The notes beneath the pieces were generated by a model. It saw only the letters and a list, made by a program, of their open reading frames with translations, searched no databases and was not told the DNA's origin. From Lingula anatina (Eukaryota > Brachiopoda > Lingulata > Lingulida > Lingulidae), in NCBI RefSeq assembly GCF_001039355.2, contig NW_019775824.1:614524-678523 (forward strand): DNA of 64,000 bases. Reading direction: 5' to 3'. A program made the translations under genes and the position numbers. Shown here in pieces: positions 11,279 through 22,692 of the stretch. How positions within the stretch are numbered: the stretch's first letter is position 1; each line of letters opens with the position of its first letter.

Positions 11279-12906
11279 ATGGCGGCGGCAAACTCGACAA
11301 CAAAGTCACTAAAATGTGAAGTTTGCACAGCAACAGTGACGCTTTACAGTAAATTTTGTGCCACCTGTGGTGCTGAACTTGATGAAGAAACCCTAGCACT
11401 GAAATATTATTTCAACGAAGGATACAAGTATGAGGTTATTCTGTGCTTTTTGCTGAAATACCACAGAACAGAAATGAGCCTGCGAACACTCAAGGAGAGA
11501 TTCAAGTCACTTGGCCTTCGACGACGGAACCTATTGGATTTAAATGACCAGGATATCAGAGCTAGAATACAGGAGGAGTTAGATGGGCCTGGTTGCTTAA
11601 AGGGGTACAGGAGCATGTGGCATACTTTGCGCGTGAGGGTTATCAGGTGTCGAGGCAAGCAGTGGCGACATGCTTACAGGAAATGGACCCTGAAGGGTGC
11701 GAAAGAAGATGAAGGCGGAAGCTCAAGAGAAGAGTTTACACTAATCCAGGGCCTAACTACTGTTGGCATATTGATGGGTATGACAAATTGAAACCTGACG
11801 GTTTCCCAATCCATGGCTGTATTGACGGTTACAGCCGAAAGATAATATGGTTAAGATTGGATAGAACGAACAATAATCCCGTAGTGATCGGGAGATATTA
11901 TATGGATGCTGTGAAGGAATACGGAGGATGTCCCACGAAGGTTAGAACTGACTGTGGCACTGAAAACGGCCTTGTAGCAGCGGCACAATGCTATTTCATT
12001 GGCAATGATCTGGCACATATTTATGGAACCTCACCTCATAACCAACGAATAGAAGGGTGGTGGTCGTACCTAAGACAACACTTAACTACTTGGTGGATAA
12101 ACTTTTTCAAGGACTTACTGGAACAACAAGTCTTTACTACTGGCAATGAACTACAGATGGAGTGCTTGTGGTTTTGTTTTTCCGGACTGATTCAGCAAGA
12201 TTTGGATAGCGTAAAAGAACACTGGAACAGCCACTACATAAGAGAGTCACGCCACGACACTGTAAAAGAAAGACCCAATGAGTTGTTTTACCTACCTGAA
12301 CTGCGCAAAACTGAGGACTTTCTTGCTCCTGTCAGTGCACAGCAGTGTGACTATATCACAGAGAATTACCTTCCCCTTGCAGAGAGCACCAATGAATACC
12401 AGGAGTATTTTCAGTATGCCTTTCAAACTGCAGGACTTTCCAACCCCCAAAACTGGCAGGAAGCCTTAGATTTGTACCATAANACTACTTGGTGGATAAA
12501 CTTTTTCAAGGACTTACTGGAACAACAAGTCTTTACTACTGGCAATGAACTACAGATGGAGTGCTTGTGGTTTTGTTTTTCCGGACTGATTCAGCAAGAT
12601 TTGGATAACGTAAAAGAACACTGGAACAGCCGCTACATAAGAGAGTCACGCCACGACACTGTAAAAGGAAGACCCAATGAGTTGTTTTACCTACCTGAAC
12701 TGCGCAATACTGAGGACTTTCTTGCTCCTGTCAGTGCACAGCAGTGTGACTATATCACAGAGAATTACCTTCCCCTTGCAGAGAGCACCAATGAATACCA
12801 GGAGTATTTTCAGTATGCCTTTCAAACTGCAGGACTTTCCAACCCCCAAAACTGGCAGGAAGCCTTAGATTTGTACCATAATCTTTATAGGTTTGCATCC
12901 CGTTGA
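11279..12906 (+). pseudogene. Zinc-ribbon DDE (integrase-type) transposase, broken copy
   Basis: The likely start is ATG at 11279 (MAAANSTTKSLK). Domains in order: a CX2CX10CX2C zinc ribbon; a helical region with YYFNEGYKYEVILCFLL and GLRRRN resembling a helix-turn-helix; GYRSMWHTLR; then an integrase-like catalytic core with D in NYCWHIDGYDKLKPDG, D in RTDCGTEN and E in NQRIEGWWSYLR, followed by NFFKDL and EYFQYAFQTA. The frame changes after HTLR near 11627 (equivalent to one lost base), and a TGA near 11710 precedes RRKLKRRVYTNPGPNY, so this copy should not make a full protein. At N12483 the sequence restarts, repeating 12085-12482 as 12484-12881. Known role of the fold: DNA strand transfer in the nucleus. 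The three acidic residues are present. Confidence 0.75.
12483..12483. other. Single-N assembly join with duplicated flank
   Basis: Bases 12085-12482 and 12484-12881 (398 bp) are the same sequence with four differences. All four change an amino acid (Ser/Asn, His/Arg, Glu/Gly, Lys/Asn). It looks like two alleles or copies placed end to end. Confidence 0.9.
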
Positions 12907-13331
12907 CTATTTCAGTGTCAGACACACCTGCCCTAACTCACATTTATTTGAATTGTATTGAAGATTGGATTTCAGATGATACACTCCTTTTTAAATCTAT
13001 ACTATTAAAATCGTTCCTGTATGTGGGGCAAACGTGTCTGATTGGCCAATTGGAAGATTTGAATGGTTTCCCTTCACTGTCAGTCAACCAAACTTCCGTT
13101 AAGTTTTCTTGGGGTCAAGCGGGATGCAACCACATAGTCAGGTGATATGACATAATTAAAACAAGAAATCATTCCCACCTTGAAATGTTATAGTCATGGG
13201 TCATTTTTTCCTCAGTTGTACAAAGGCATATGCTGTGGCTTTGGCAGTCCCTTTGTAAATGTAAGCATTTTTGTGTAATTTGGAAATTATTTGAAGAACT
13301 TTTCTTATCAGTTTGTGTGTCAAGCAATGTA
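12907..13331. other. 3' region of the transposase copy, no gene
   Basis: This non-coding sequence matches 14617-15036 almost base for base, up to a TA where the element at 13332 begins. It fits the 3' untranslated part of the transposase unit. Confidence 0.7.
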
Positions 13332-13855
13332 CGGTAAAGTGCCATGAATTTCGAACGGCTCTTGAATTTCGAACGATCTTAAAATCGGCCGTCTGGAGTT
13401 TTTTCTGGACCATGAATTTCGGCCAGTCAGCAATTTTGCGCGATCTTGATTTCGTGAATTTCGTACACCTTAAAATCGGCCACCAGGCTATTCTCGCGCT
13501 TGTAAAGATCTAACAGTCGGCAATGTTGCCCTAGCGTACCTTTACCTGAGTACTACGTGTGCGGCCCAAGGTGCAAGATAACGATCAGTACAGTTAGTTT
13601 AGGACGCTAAACAACATCGTCATATCCATTCATTCAGATAACAGGAGAATCTATTAAGAGTTGTACTGTCGGGCTGTTGTTTCTTTACCGCAGTATTCGG
13701 TGTGAGATAGCGATCGGTAGTTTTGCTGAGGCGCACAATAGCATTGTTAACAGTAGAGACTTCAGTAACAGAACAAAAGAGCAATATTAAGAGCTGCAAT
13801 AAAGATTACCATTATTGCTTTCTTGTCTCGCTCAGATCGTTCACGATCTCCCGCT
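13332..13855. mobile_element. TA-target element, left 524 bp only (cut by N join)
   Basis: It starts CGGTAAAGTGCCATGAATTT directly after a TA at 13330-13331 and is the reverse complement of about 32820-33330 in the complete copy. The uninserted form of the same site is seen at 15036-15038 (CAATGTAAGG). It ends at N13856 with CTCAGATCGTTCACGATCTC. Confidence 0.8.
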
Positions 13856-13856
13856 N
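13856..13856. other. Single-N assembly join
   Basis: Sequence after the N (from 13857, GCCTAACTACTGTTGGCATA) restarts at the equivalent of 11751, inside the transposase. The right half of the TA element is missing here, so this is a break in the assembly rather than biology. Confidence 0.9.
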
Positions 13857-14613
13857 GCCTAACTACTGTTGGCATATTGATGGGTATGACAAATTGAAAC
13901 CTGACGGTTTCCCAATCCATGGCTGTATTGACGGTTACAGCCGAAAGATAATATGGTTAAGATTGGATAGAACGAACAATAATCCCGTAGTGATCGGGAG
14001 ATATTATATGGATGCTGTGAAGGAATACGGAGGATGTCCCACGAAGGTTAGAACTGACTGTGGCACTGAAAACGGCCTTGTAGCAGCGGCACAATGCTAT
14101 TTCATTGGCAATGATCTGGCACATATTTATGGAACCTCACCTCATAACCAACGAATAGAAGGGTGGTGGTCGTACCTAAGACAACACTTAACTACTTGGT
14201 GGATAAACTTTTTCAAGGACTTACTGGAACAACAAGTCTTTACTACTGGCAATGAACTACAGATGGAGTGCTTGTGGTTTTGTTTTTCCGGACTGATTCA
14301 GCAAGATTTGGATAGCGTAAAAGAACACTGGAACAGCCACTACATAAGAGAGTCACGCCACGACACTGTAAAAGAAAGACCCAATGAGTTGTTTTACCTA
14401 CCTGAACTGCGCAAAACTGAGGACTTTCTTGCTCCTGTCAGTGCACAGCAGTGTGACTATATCACAGAGAATTACCTTCCCCTTGCAGAGAGCACCAATG
14501 AATACCAGGAGTATTTTCAGTATGCCTTTCAAACTGCAGGACTTTCCAACCCCCAAAACTGGCAGGAAGCCTTAGATTTGTACCATAATCTTTATAGGTA
14601 TGCATCCCGTTGA
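13857..14613 (+). CDS. DDE transposase, catalytic part (second copy or allele)
   Basis: This stretch is open from the join to TGA at 14611-14613. It begins at PNYCWHIDGYDKLKPDG and keeps all three catalytic positions (D in WHIDGYD, D in RTDCGTEN, E in QRIEGWW) and the conserved C-terminal NFFKDL, ESRHDTV, LFYLPEL and EYFQYAF blocks. It agrees with 12085-12482 rather than with 12484-12881 at the four variable residues. The N-terminal third is absent because of the N join. The residues before PNYCW in the open frame come from across the N and are not part of the protein. Confidence 0.8.
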
Positions 14614-16702
14614 CTATTTCAGTGTCAGACTCACCTGCCCTAACTCACATTTATTTGAATTGTATTGAAGATCGGATTTCAGATGATACACTCCTTTTTA
14701 AATCTATACTATTAAAATCGTTCCTGTATGTGGGGCAAACGTGTCTGATTGGCCAATTGGAAGATTTGAATGGTTTCCCTTCACTGTCAGTCAACCAAAC
14801 TTCCGTTAAGTTTTCTTGGGGTCAAGCGGGATGCAACCACATAGTCAGGTGGTATGACATAATTAAAACAAGAAATCATTCCCACCTTGAAATGTTATAG
14901 TCATGGGTCATTTTTTCCTCAGTTGTACAAAGGCATATGCTGTGGCTTTGGCAGTCCCTTTGTAAATGTAAGCATTTTTGTGTAATTTGGAAATTATTTG
15001 AAGAACTTTTCTTATCAGTTTGTGTGTCAATCAATGTAAGGTGTGGTATTCTAGGAATGCAATTAGATCAGGTGGCATGGGTGAACTAAACTTTTGTAGA
15101 AAGCGTTTTGATCGGTTGTCTGATATCAGTGTGTTACATTAATTTAATTTTATTGTTAAATTATTTTTATTCCTGAAGGCCAACTTTTAACATCACATGC
15201 AGTTTTAGATACAAAATCGGGGCTACAAACTAACAATTCTTTTGTATAACAGAACATGCTTGTCTTTTGTTATATATTATGTAACTTTTCTATTTTTTTT
15301 CTACTTTAGAGAAACACAAATGCAATCTTCATATTAGCTTCATATAGCAAAGCTGTCAAATGTACAGACAAAAAACAGAAAATAAAGATGCAGAAAATAG
15401 GTCATTTTGTCAATTTTGATGCAATAAATAATGCTGTCAATCAACACTGAATTTTAATCATGAACAATAGAAAACATGGTCAATAACAGGAGCGAACAGC
15501 TAGGAGAGGTTTCTGACAGCATTCCAAATTATCTTTGTTGATGTGTCCTTTATTTTTGATGGTCTTCTAACAAAAAAGAAATACTTGTCAATGCAAACAT
15601 TAAAATCTGACCATCTTCCAAAAGGCCCAGAAGACGGTCTCAATCCGCCCCTGCCATAAGATTAGTTTCAGGACCACGAGAGTTCACATAATGAAAATCA
15701 TGACAGTGCATACAGACTACGTCCTTACATAAAAAACCACGAACTAAATTTGAATGTGGGAATGGATTCATTATACATTGGTAAGTCTTAGACAATTGTT
15801 GTTAACCCCAGGAAAATTCATTTTTTTTGGCCAAAATGAACAGTTTTTACTACTTTAATATGTTCATAGTATTCTTAGTTTTTTTCTATCATAACAACTC
15901 TTAGGTTTTTAAAATACAATTTATTCAAGTTTAGAACTCGTACTGAATTCAGAACCATTGAAAAGGTTAAGATTACCAAACTGAACCTTAAAACCCACAA
16001 ACATACATGTACAAGTAAGTGCAAAAAAGACAGCTAGTACCTGAACATGTAACTTGTTTCCTTAAACATGCCAACTCTGCCAGAACAACTTCAACTGATG
16101 TCATTCTTCAAGAACTTACATTTCTTTCAATATTATTGCTCTTGAAACATAATGGTACACTTAAACTGTTAATCCCATCTTACACACTCAACATTGAATG
16201 CTTATTCAAATGTTTCTAGACATGTAAATGCCAGTGTTTGAAAAAAAAAATATTCCAATAAAGCTGCTGTTCAAACTTTCAATCTTGCTGTATTAACATG
16301 GTATGAATAACCCCATTGAGTTTGAGGATAGATAAAGCACTGTCATTCATATATAGCATTAATGATGGCACTACACAAAATATATATATTTTTTTGAAAA
16401 CTTATTTGCAATATTAAACAATATTTACCTTCATAAATTATCACTGCTTCCTTATTATGGACACTGATCTGGCAGAGAACTTAACCTATTGGAGTTTACG
16501 GTATCAACAAGTGTGTTTTACGTAATCTCATTTAATGGCCACTTGAATCTTAATTGAATTTACAGCATTGAACTTATACCCAAGGGAAAATTACAAATGT
16601 GGCTAGTAAAGGTCTTCACACCTTAAAAAGAGGCAGAAAATAGGTCATTTTGTCAATTTTGATACAACAATAAATAATGTTAATAAGAGCACAATCAACA
16701 CT
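14614..16702. other. Interior of the large element, no gene recognised
   Basis: This AT-rich sequence follows the transposase. It holds fragments related to 29460-29660 (AATAGGTCATTTTGTC at about 15397 and 16633) and pieces of the AGGGATAA-type MITE (about 15640-15850). No ORF worth calling. Confidence 0.5.
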
Positions 16703-16994
16703 AGGGATAATAACTGTTTAACAAGACATTGTAAACAACTCATAGAAATATAATATATTCTGTTTTAGCACAAAAAAGGCAGTAATATCTATTATTTTGA
16801 TATCTGAGCTTGTCATCAGACCACGAGACCTCCATAGATGGCTATACTCTGTAATAATCTCTTTAAAAAAAGAAAAGAAAAACTTTTTAGAAAAATTCAG
16901 GGACTAACTTTGAATGTAGAAATTGATACATTAACCATTGGTAAGTTTACTCCAGGAAAATTCAATTTTTGGCCAAAACGAATAGTTTTAATCA
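16703..16994. mobile_element. AGGGATAA MITE, degenerate copy
   Basis: It starts AGGGATAATAACTGTT and shares its interior (CATAGAAATATAAT, GACCTCCATAGATGGCTA, TTAACCATTGGTAA) with the copies at 27897-28223 and 49853-50178. The right end has decayed. Confidence 0.6.
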
Positions 16995-17786
16995 TCCGCA
17001 ACAGGTAACATGGTGAAAGAAATTACAGTTTCAGGACCATATGTGAGATTTCAAATTCACATAATGAATACCCCAATATGTGAAAAATGATGACAGTGCA
17101 TAAAATAATATTACATAATGTTTAAAAACATAAAAACCAATGCAACTGCTCATGTGGAAATACAGAAAATGCACAGCACTTCTGGTGGATGGGAGTTAAA
17201 AGTCACATCTTGAAGACGCTAGTATTTGAAAAATAATTTTTAAAAAATTTAAAATAAAACATAACAAAAAATTCCAATAAAGCTGCTATTCAAACTTTTA
17301 ATCTAGCTGTATTAACATGATATAAATAACCCCAATGAGTTTGAGAATAATAAGGCACTGTTATTTATCTATAGCATTAATGTTTGCATAACACAAATTT
17401 TTTGTTAACTTATTTGCAATATTTAACAACATTTACCTGCATAATTATCACCAAATCCTAATTATGTGACACAGTTAAGAGCTAAACCTATGAGACTTTT
17501 ACAGGGAAATCTCCCTGAGTGTTTTATGTAATCTCATTTAATGGCCAATTGAAAATTAATTACTAGGCAACAACAAAACAAAACGTCATTACTGAACTGT
17601 AACATGAAATTCTTTGAATGCTTTTTAAGGTTTTCTGGTGTTTGACAAGACAAAGTTGAAATATTGGAAGGAACAACACAAATAGAACGTAATGATACCT
17701 TGTTGGATAAAACCATCCCACCTCCCTGATAAAACTTTAATCTACAAGTTCACAATATTTTGTAATCAATTGTGGAGCTAGGAGCT
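16995..17786. other. 3' flank of the HECT gene, no gene recognised
   Basis: AT-rich sequence that partly repeats 16240-16560 (AATAAAGCTGCT, GAGTTTGAG, TTATTTGCAATATT). It is probably 3' untranslated or repeat DNA of the element. Confidence 0.4.
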
Positions 17787-20700
17787 TCATGCATTTGAAA
17801 ATGCACCACCTTTGCAAAGAGCCAGAAGGAATACGTGTTCAAACTCTTTCACGTCAGTCATGTGTGCCACAGGAAATGTAATTTCCCTGCTACATGCTCC
17901 AACTTGAGGAAAGCAGATGGTGTGCTCGGGATTTCTCTCCTTGCAATCGTGATCGAAATGTGCTGTTATATTAAGCGGTTCTCCATTTACAGGGCGATGT
18001 TTTTGTCCTGTTAACCAGCCAAGAACTGCGGCTGGACTCACGTCCACAGCCTGATACTTCTGATTTTCCAGAATGTCATTTTCATCTGTAATGGTGTCCT
18101 TCTCATTCCAAGCTAGTGCTTCTGTGTAGCCCGTGATGTTCTTATCTTCCACAGTTGATAAGAAATCTTGAAAATGGTCCAAGACTGCCTCCTCAAGCTC
18201 CCATCTAAATGTTCCTTCTGCAGAATAATATGGTGAAACCAGTGAAAAAACATAATCTGAATCCACAGGACCACTTGTATTTCGCACAAACAGGTCCTTG
18301 CAGAGGGCAGCATTATCTTTAACGAGTGCATACACATTGCACTTTTTGAGCCCCTCGCAGAATTCTCTCAAGTAGAGTAAGCGCTTGCTTATTATGCTCA
18401 CTTGAATAGTTCCAATAATGTCATCTTGATGGGTCTTGTCTAATGGGCCAGTGTATCCATGGTCTAAAATTGCGTCTCTCAAGCTATCATCAAATGAATC
18501 ACAGTTTCTTATTTGTTCAAAGAGTTCCTTGTCGTTAGGAGTGAAATGTGTTTCAGCATCAAGTTGGTCAAGGTTGACTTCCAGTGTTAGCATCAATTCA
18601 TACACAGACTCATCTAAAAACGATGGAGGAGGACCACCCTGTGCTAATGAAGCTGCGACAATTTCGCCGCATGTTTGAAAGCTTTTATTTTGAACATTGT
18701 ATATGGAGTTAATGGGTGCTCCATCAGGGAACATCGATTTCCCAATGTCCAAAACGACACTTGAGAAAAATTCTTGGGACAATGCGCCTGTATCAATACC
18801 GTTTTCCCCAGAATATTGTATTCTTAGGACATTCTCTGGACAAGACTTGCATGCTTGCCGTTGCCAAAGGGAAATTATTCTTGGAAGTGGTGCTCCTCGG
18901 CGAGTAATGATGAAAAAATCACCATCTTGCTTGACATTCTTATGCATTTCACGCACTACACTTGCAGTATCCTCATGGGCTATGGTGGTTTTCTGTAGAC
19001 TTGGAAAATCAAATGTAGAAGCAGTAAGATCTTCATTACTTACCTCGTCAAGCTTCTTTTGTAATTCTCTAGCCATGGCTTCATCTGATTCATATGTAGT
19101 GTTGACCTCTTCAATTTCCACAGTTGGTTCTGTTTTTCTCTTTTTGGGTGCTGAGCTTTCATGAAAGGGAACTTTTTCTTCCTTTTCATCCTCTTCATCA
19201 TCATCTGTGTTAATTAAGAAGTCGCTCAGACGGCACAAGTACATGACAATCTTGGCATAATCCTTTCCCAGGTCCTCTTTATAGCGCTTTAATGAAAAGA
19301 ACTCTTTGGGGCATGATCCCGGAATGAACTGGGCTTCCTCCCCATTTTCTAGAAGTAACACATAGTCTTCCTTGGTGTCAAAAATATCACTGTGGTAAGC
19401 CTTGAATTTGTCCATTGCCTTCTCCAGGATGACACTGCAGGGTGCTTTATTTGACACTGACAAAGCAATACGCTTCCCTCTCTTGGGTTTGAGGCGCATC
19501 TCCTTTTCACAAAAGTACATCATGCCTATCATAATTTGGACTTCTTTTTCCTCCTCAACTTGTTTCTTGGACACCATGGTTTTCCATTCTTTTCCCTTGG
19601 ATTTTCTGAATTCACTAAATGACTTCACTGTTGATGGTGTTCTACCTGAAAAAAGTTTTTTGTTTTTGTAATTCTTTGAATCCAATAAAATATAAATGGT
19701 TCAATAATGCAGGGTGATAAATACTTGGGGTTGAGTATTAAAATTATATTAAAATGTGATGTCTATTGGTCTGTGAGGCAGATCTTTATCCAGGATTACA
19801 GAATTTCATGGTCATCTACATAAAGAGTTTTAGTGTGGGTGTTATATAAATGTGTATAGACATAAACATTTTGGAAACTTTTTTCCATTTTTGTGCAGAT
19901 AATTATTATTATTGCAAGGATACCTAGAGGATCAGAGAGGCGTTACCGCCTCCAGTTATTGTACCACCAGCTGGAATAAGCGCATCTGCTGGGAAAACCA
20001 AAATGGGATACGAGCTGTAGGTTTGTAACGGTGACATGGAAGCTGAGAATATGGAGCTGGTAAACATGACAGGTCAGGACTAAAACCAATTCAAGGTCGC
20101 ATTGACACTGCTAATATACAACTTTCTATTCAAGTTCACTAACAAGTTCAACAGTAAATATATTGGCTGGAAAGATTGTTAAGTGCAGCTTATGGTAATA
20201 AGTAGGTCAAAGGTCAAATTCATGGGCAGACAATGATTGCCAATATATGACTTCCTATTCAAGTTCAATAGTAACTATGGGCGCATCTTTTCTAGATTTG
20301 GATGTTTAAGGGTAGGAAAATTTGCAATGTTCAGTTCATGGCGAGAAGTAGGTCAAAGGTCAAATTCAAGGTCACAGAAATATTGCCAATATATGACTTC
20401 CTACTCATGTTCTATAGTAACTATGGCCACATCTCGGCTAGTTTTGGAGTATTCCACATTTTTATTTTCACCATTGAATATTGCGACATTGCACTTTTGA
20501 TATTAGGCAACTCCGAAACCATAAGGCAAGCAAAAAAAACGAACACCATCTTCAGTGTTGGCCTTTCTAAGCTCTACAAAATGCAACAAACCAGAGGTCT
20601 CTAGCATTTATGGTTCCACAATTAGAGAGAATTTTTAGTTTTGGCATCTAATGGCTACCTCTCCCGTAAAAATGCACTGATTGACCTTAAACTCACTAAG

Positions 20701-22568
20701 ATGTAAGGGGTACCTGATTGTAACCCCTCACTATAATATGAGAGCTTAGGTCTGTGTAGTTTCTGAAAATTGGCACAAGCAATTTTTTTTTTTGCCCAAA
20801 AAATTGCTATTTTTACCAATTTTTTGAAGATTTTATCTTGAAATAAAGGTCAAAGGTCAAATCTAAGGTCATATTTGAAATCTTCACATATGACATATGA
20901 CTTTTGGAAGGTTATCTATAATAATTTTTTCCATAACCCCTTGGGTTTGGGAGATATTTAGCATTTGATTTTCAAAAATTTTGACAAGGGTGCACTGCAA
21001 CGGATGCACGCCTAGGCAAATGCACCGACAGACACCAAAATGCAGGGGGATCAAGTTGAGATTATATGTGACCTAATTCCAAGAGATGGGGTCTTGGGCT
21101 CTTGTGGTCTAGGAGGAGAAGTGGTAACGGTGACTTGTATCCAGCGCCAGAACGCGGAGCTGGCGTAGCCGGCGCAGCCGTACGAGACGGGTCGGGGTAA
21201 AACCATGAGTACCGCCAGCGCTCACACTGGTGGTACTAATTATAAAGTTAAAACACAAGTCTGTGTTGCTGTGTTGTGTCAATGCAAAGATAAAATACAA
21301 AATTCTTCATGTTATGCATTCGTTAAATCACATCATCCCTATGCTCAAAACCTTAAACACTACATTTTATGCATATTTATACATGATATGGGGTGATGTT
21401 GTGATTTGTAACCTTTTTTGGGCAAAATGGATGTCAATTTTACAAACACAGTTCTTTGTTGTCATGTTAAAATGACAGAAGAATGCTAGACATTTTACAC
21501 AAACACTCACTATCTCACTTGCTTTTCTTGAAGGACACAATGTGTTTGAAATTGAAAACAAAAATTTACAAGATTGTATTACTATATCAAGACTTGTGCA
21601 TGACTGTGAAAACACTTTTTTACAGTATGAAACCCTATGAGAAGAGGGTGTGGGTATGGGTGTGGGTGTGGGGTGAGGATATGTTCTGGAAATACACTAG
21701 GACTGTGACAATTTAACCCAAATATTCTCTGGATAATAATGTACCTTGTGCATTTGTACTGGGACCAGGTTGGTTGAAACTGGAGTATGCCGCTGTGGGA
21801 AAAATTAAATATTCCATCAATTGTTTTCACTAAAAGCAACTGTATGTGGCTGCTAACCAGGCAAGGATAATGCACTTAACACACTACACCCTTTTTATAG
21901 AAAGGAAACTCCATGTAATCTTGCAAAAGAAGCACAACTTTACTAGGTGTCAAACAACTTTTGTGCACCACCTTATTGCTCATTCGCAGATTGCAGATTC
22001 CTTTCTTTGATTAAGCTTCATTCTATAAGAAATTGAGGGAGATGCAATTGGGTGGCGGGGTATTCTGCAGTTGCTTCCTTCAAATGTACCTCCTGCATTC
22101 ACAAGATTTTTTAAATTGTATCCCCCACTATAAGAACACTGCCCCTCTGCAACATAATAAGCGATCGGTCCCTTACCTGAGGCTGGTCATGTAGAGGGAC
22201 CAGGCAGGCTAAGGTTAAGTTGTGGCTTCACATACTGCAGTGCTGTTGTTTGTTGAAAACAAATAAAAACAAAATAAAGCTCAGTCAAGTTCACATTACT
22301 GTCTACAGCTTGAGCAAATTAAGCTAGAATTTTGAAACCGTTTACACTACAGCAAAAAAGCCCGCCAAAACTCAATAACTGATGTCGAACTAGATCTGTG
22401 GTGTTATCCAAAACTCAATCTCCTTGCTGATCTGATGAGTTGTCGCAACAAAAGCACTAAAAATAAGACCTACATACCTTTGTCACAATTTGTGACGATA
22501 TTATGCCCACAATTCGAGCAAAAACTGCCGGTGTCTTCACGTTTATGTCCACAGTTTGAGCAAAACAT
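17787..22568 (-). CDS. Zinc-ribbon HECT-type E3 ubiquitin ligase carried by the element
   Basis: Two exons are proposed. Exon 1, 22568-22478, encodes MFCSNCGHKREDTGSF then CSNCGHN, a CX2CX10CX2C zinc ribbon, and ends at a GTATGT donor. Exon 2, 19645-17787, follows a TTTTTCAG acceptor; phases agree (G plus GT gives Gly), for about 649 residues. Exon 2 has SFSEFRKSKGKEW, a beta-rich region, an acidic and basic linker, a UIM-like helix (ESDEAMARELQKKLDE) and a C-terminal HECT domain. The candidate catalytic Cys is in HTICF, about 41 residues before the end, as expected for HECT enzymes. Known chemistry: ubiquitin passes to this Cys as a thioester, then to substrate. HECT genes of this type are multiplied in several aquatic animal genomes; placement between transposon ends suggests cargo. 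The substrate is unknown. Exon 1 is an inference from splice signals and phase. Confidence 0.75.
19900..21240. repeat. Intronic repeats with AGGTCA direct repeats
   Basis: Two units of about 145 bp (around 20190-20330 and 20340-20470) share CCAATATATGACTTCCTA and AGTAACTATGG. Three places have AGGTCA-A-AGGTCA, a DR1 nuclear-receptor half-site pair: 20204-20216, 20350-20362 and 20847-20859. The last two are each followed by another AGGTCA. It lies in the proposed HECT intron. A GC-rich patch at 21130-21200 is unexplained. Confidence 0.6.
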
Positions 22569-22692
22569 GCCGCTTCGAATTCCTTGGGGAAAAGATGGCA
22601 GGAGGACGTAAACTGTACCCATGATGCATTTCAATTTCCTGATAACTCGTTCCAGTACCTTGCGACTTTATACGGCAGTGAACGGGGTTTAA

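Noticed and set aside
12278-12868. Two identical 63-codon frames
   Set aside because: Out-of-frame shadows of the duplicated transposase sequence.
16019-16219. Small plus-strand frame
   Set aside because: No family resemblance; lies in AT-rich repeat sequence of the large element.
18436-19671. Plus-strand open frames opposite the HECT exon
   Set aside because: Antisense shadows of a well-supported coding exon.
21100-21240. tRNA or tRNA-derived SINE in a GC-rich patch
   Set aside because: I could not fold a cloverleaf or find clear A and B boxes.
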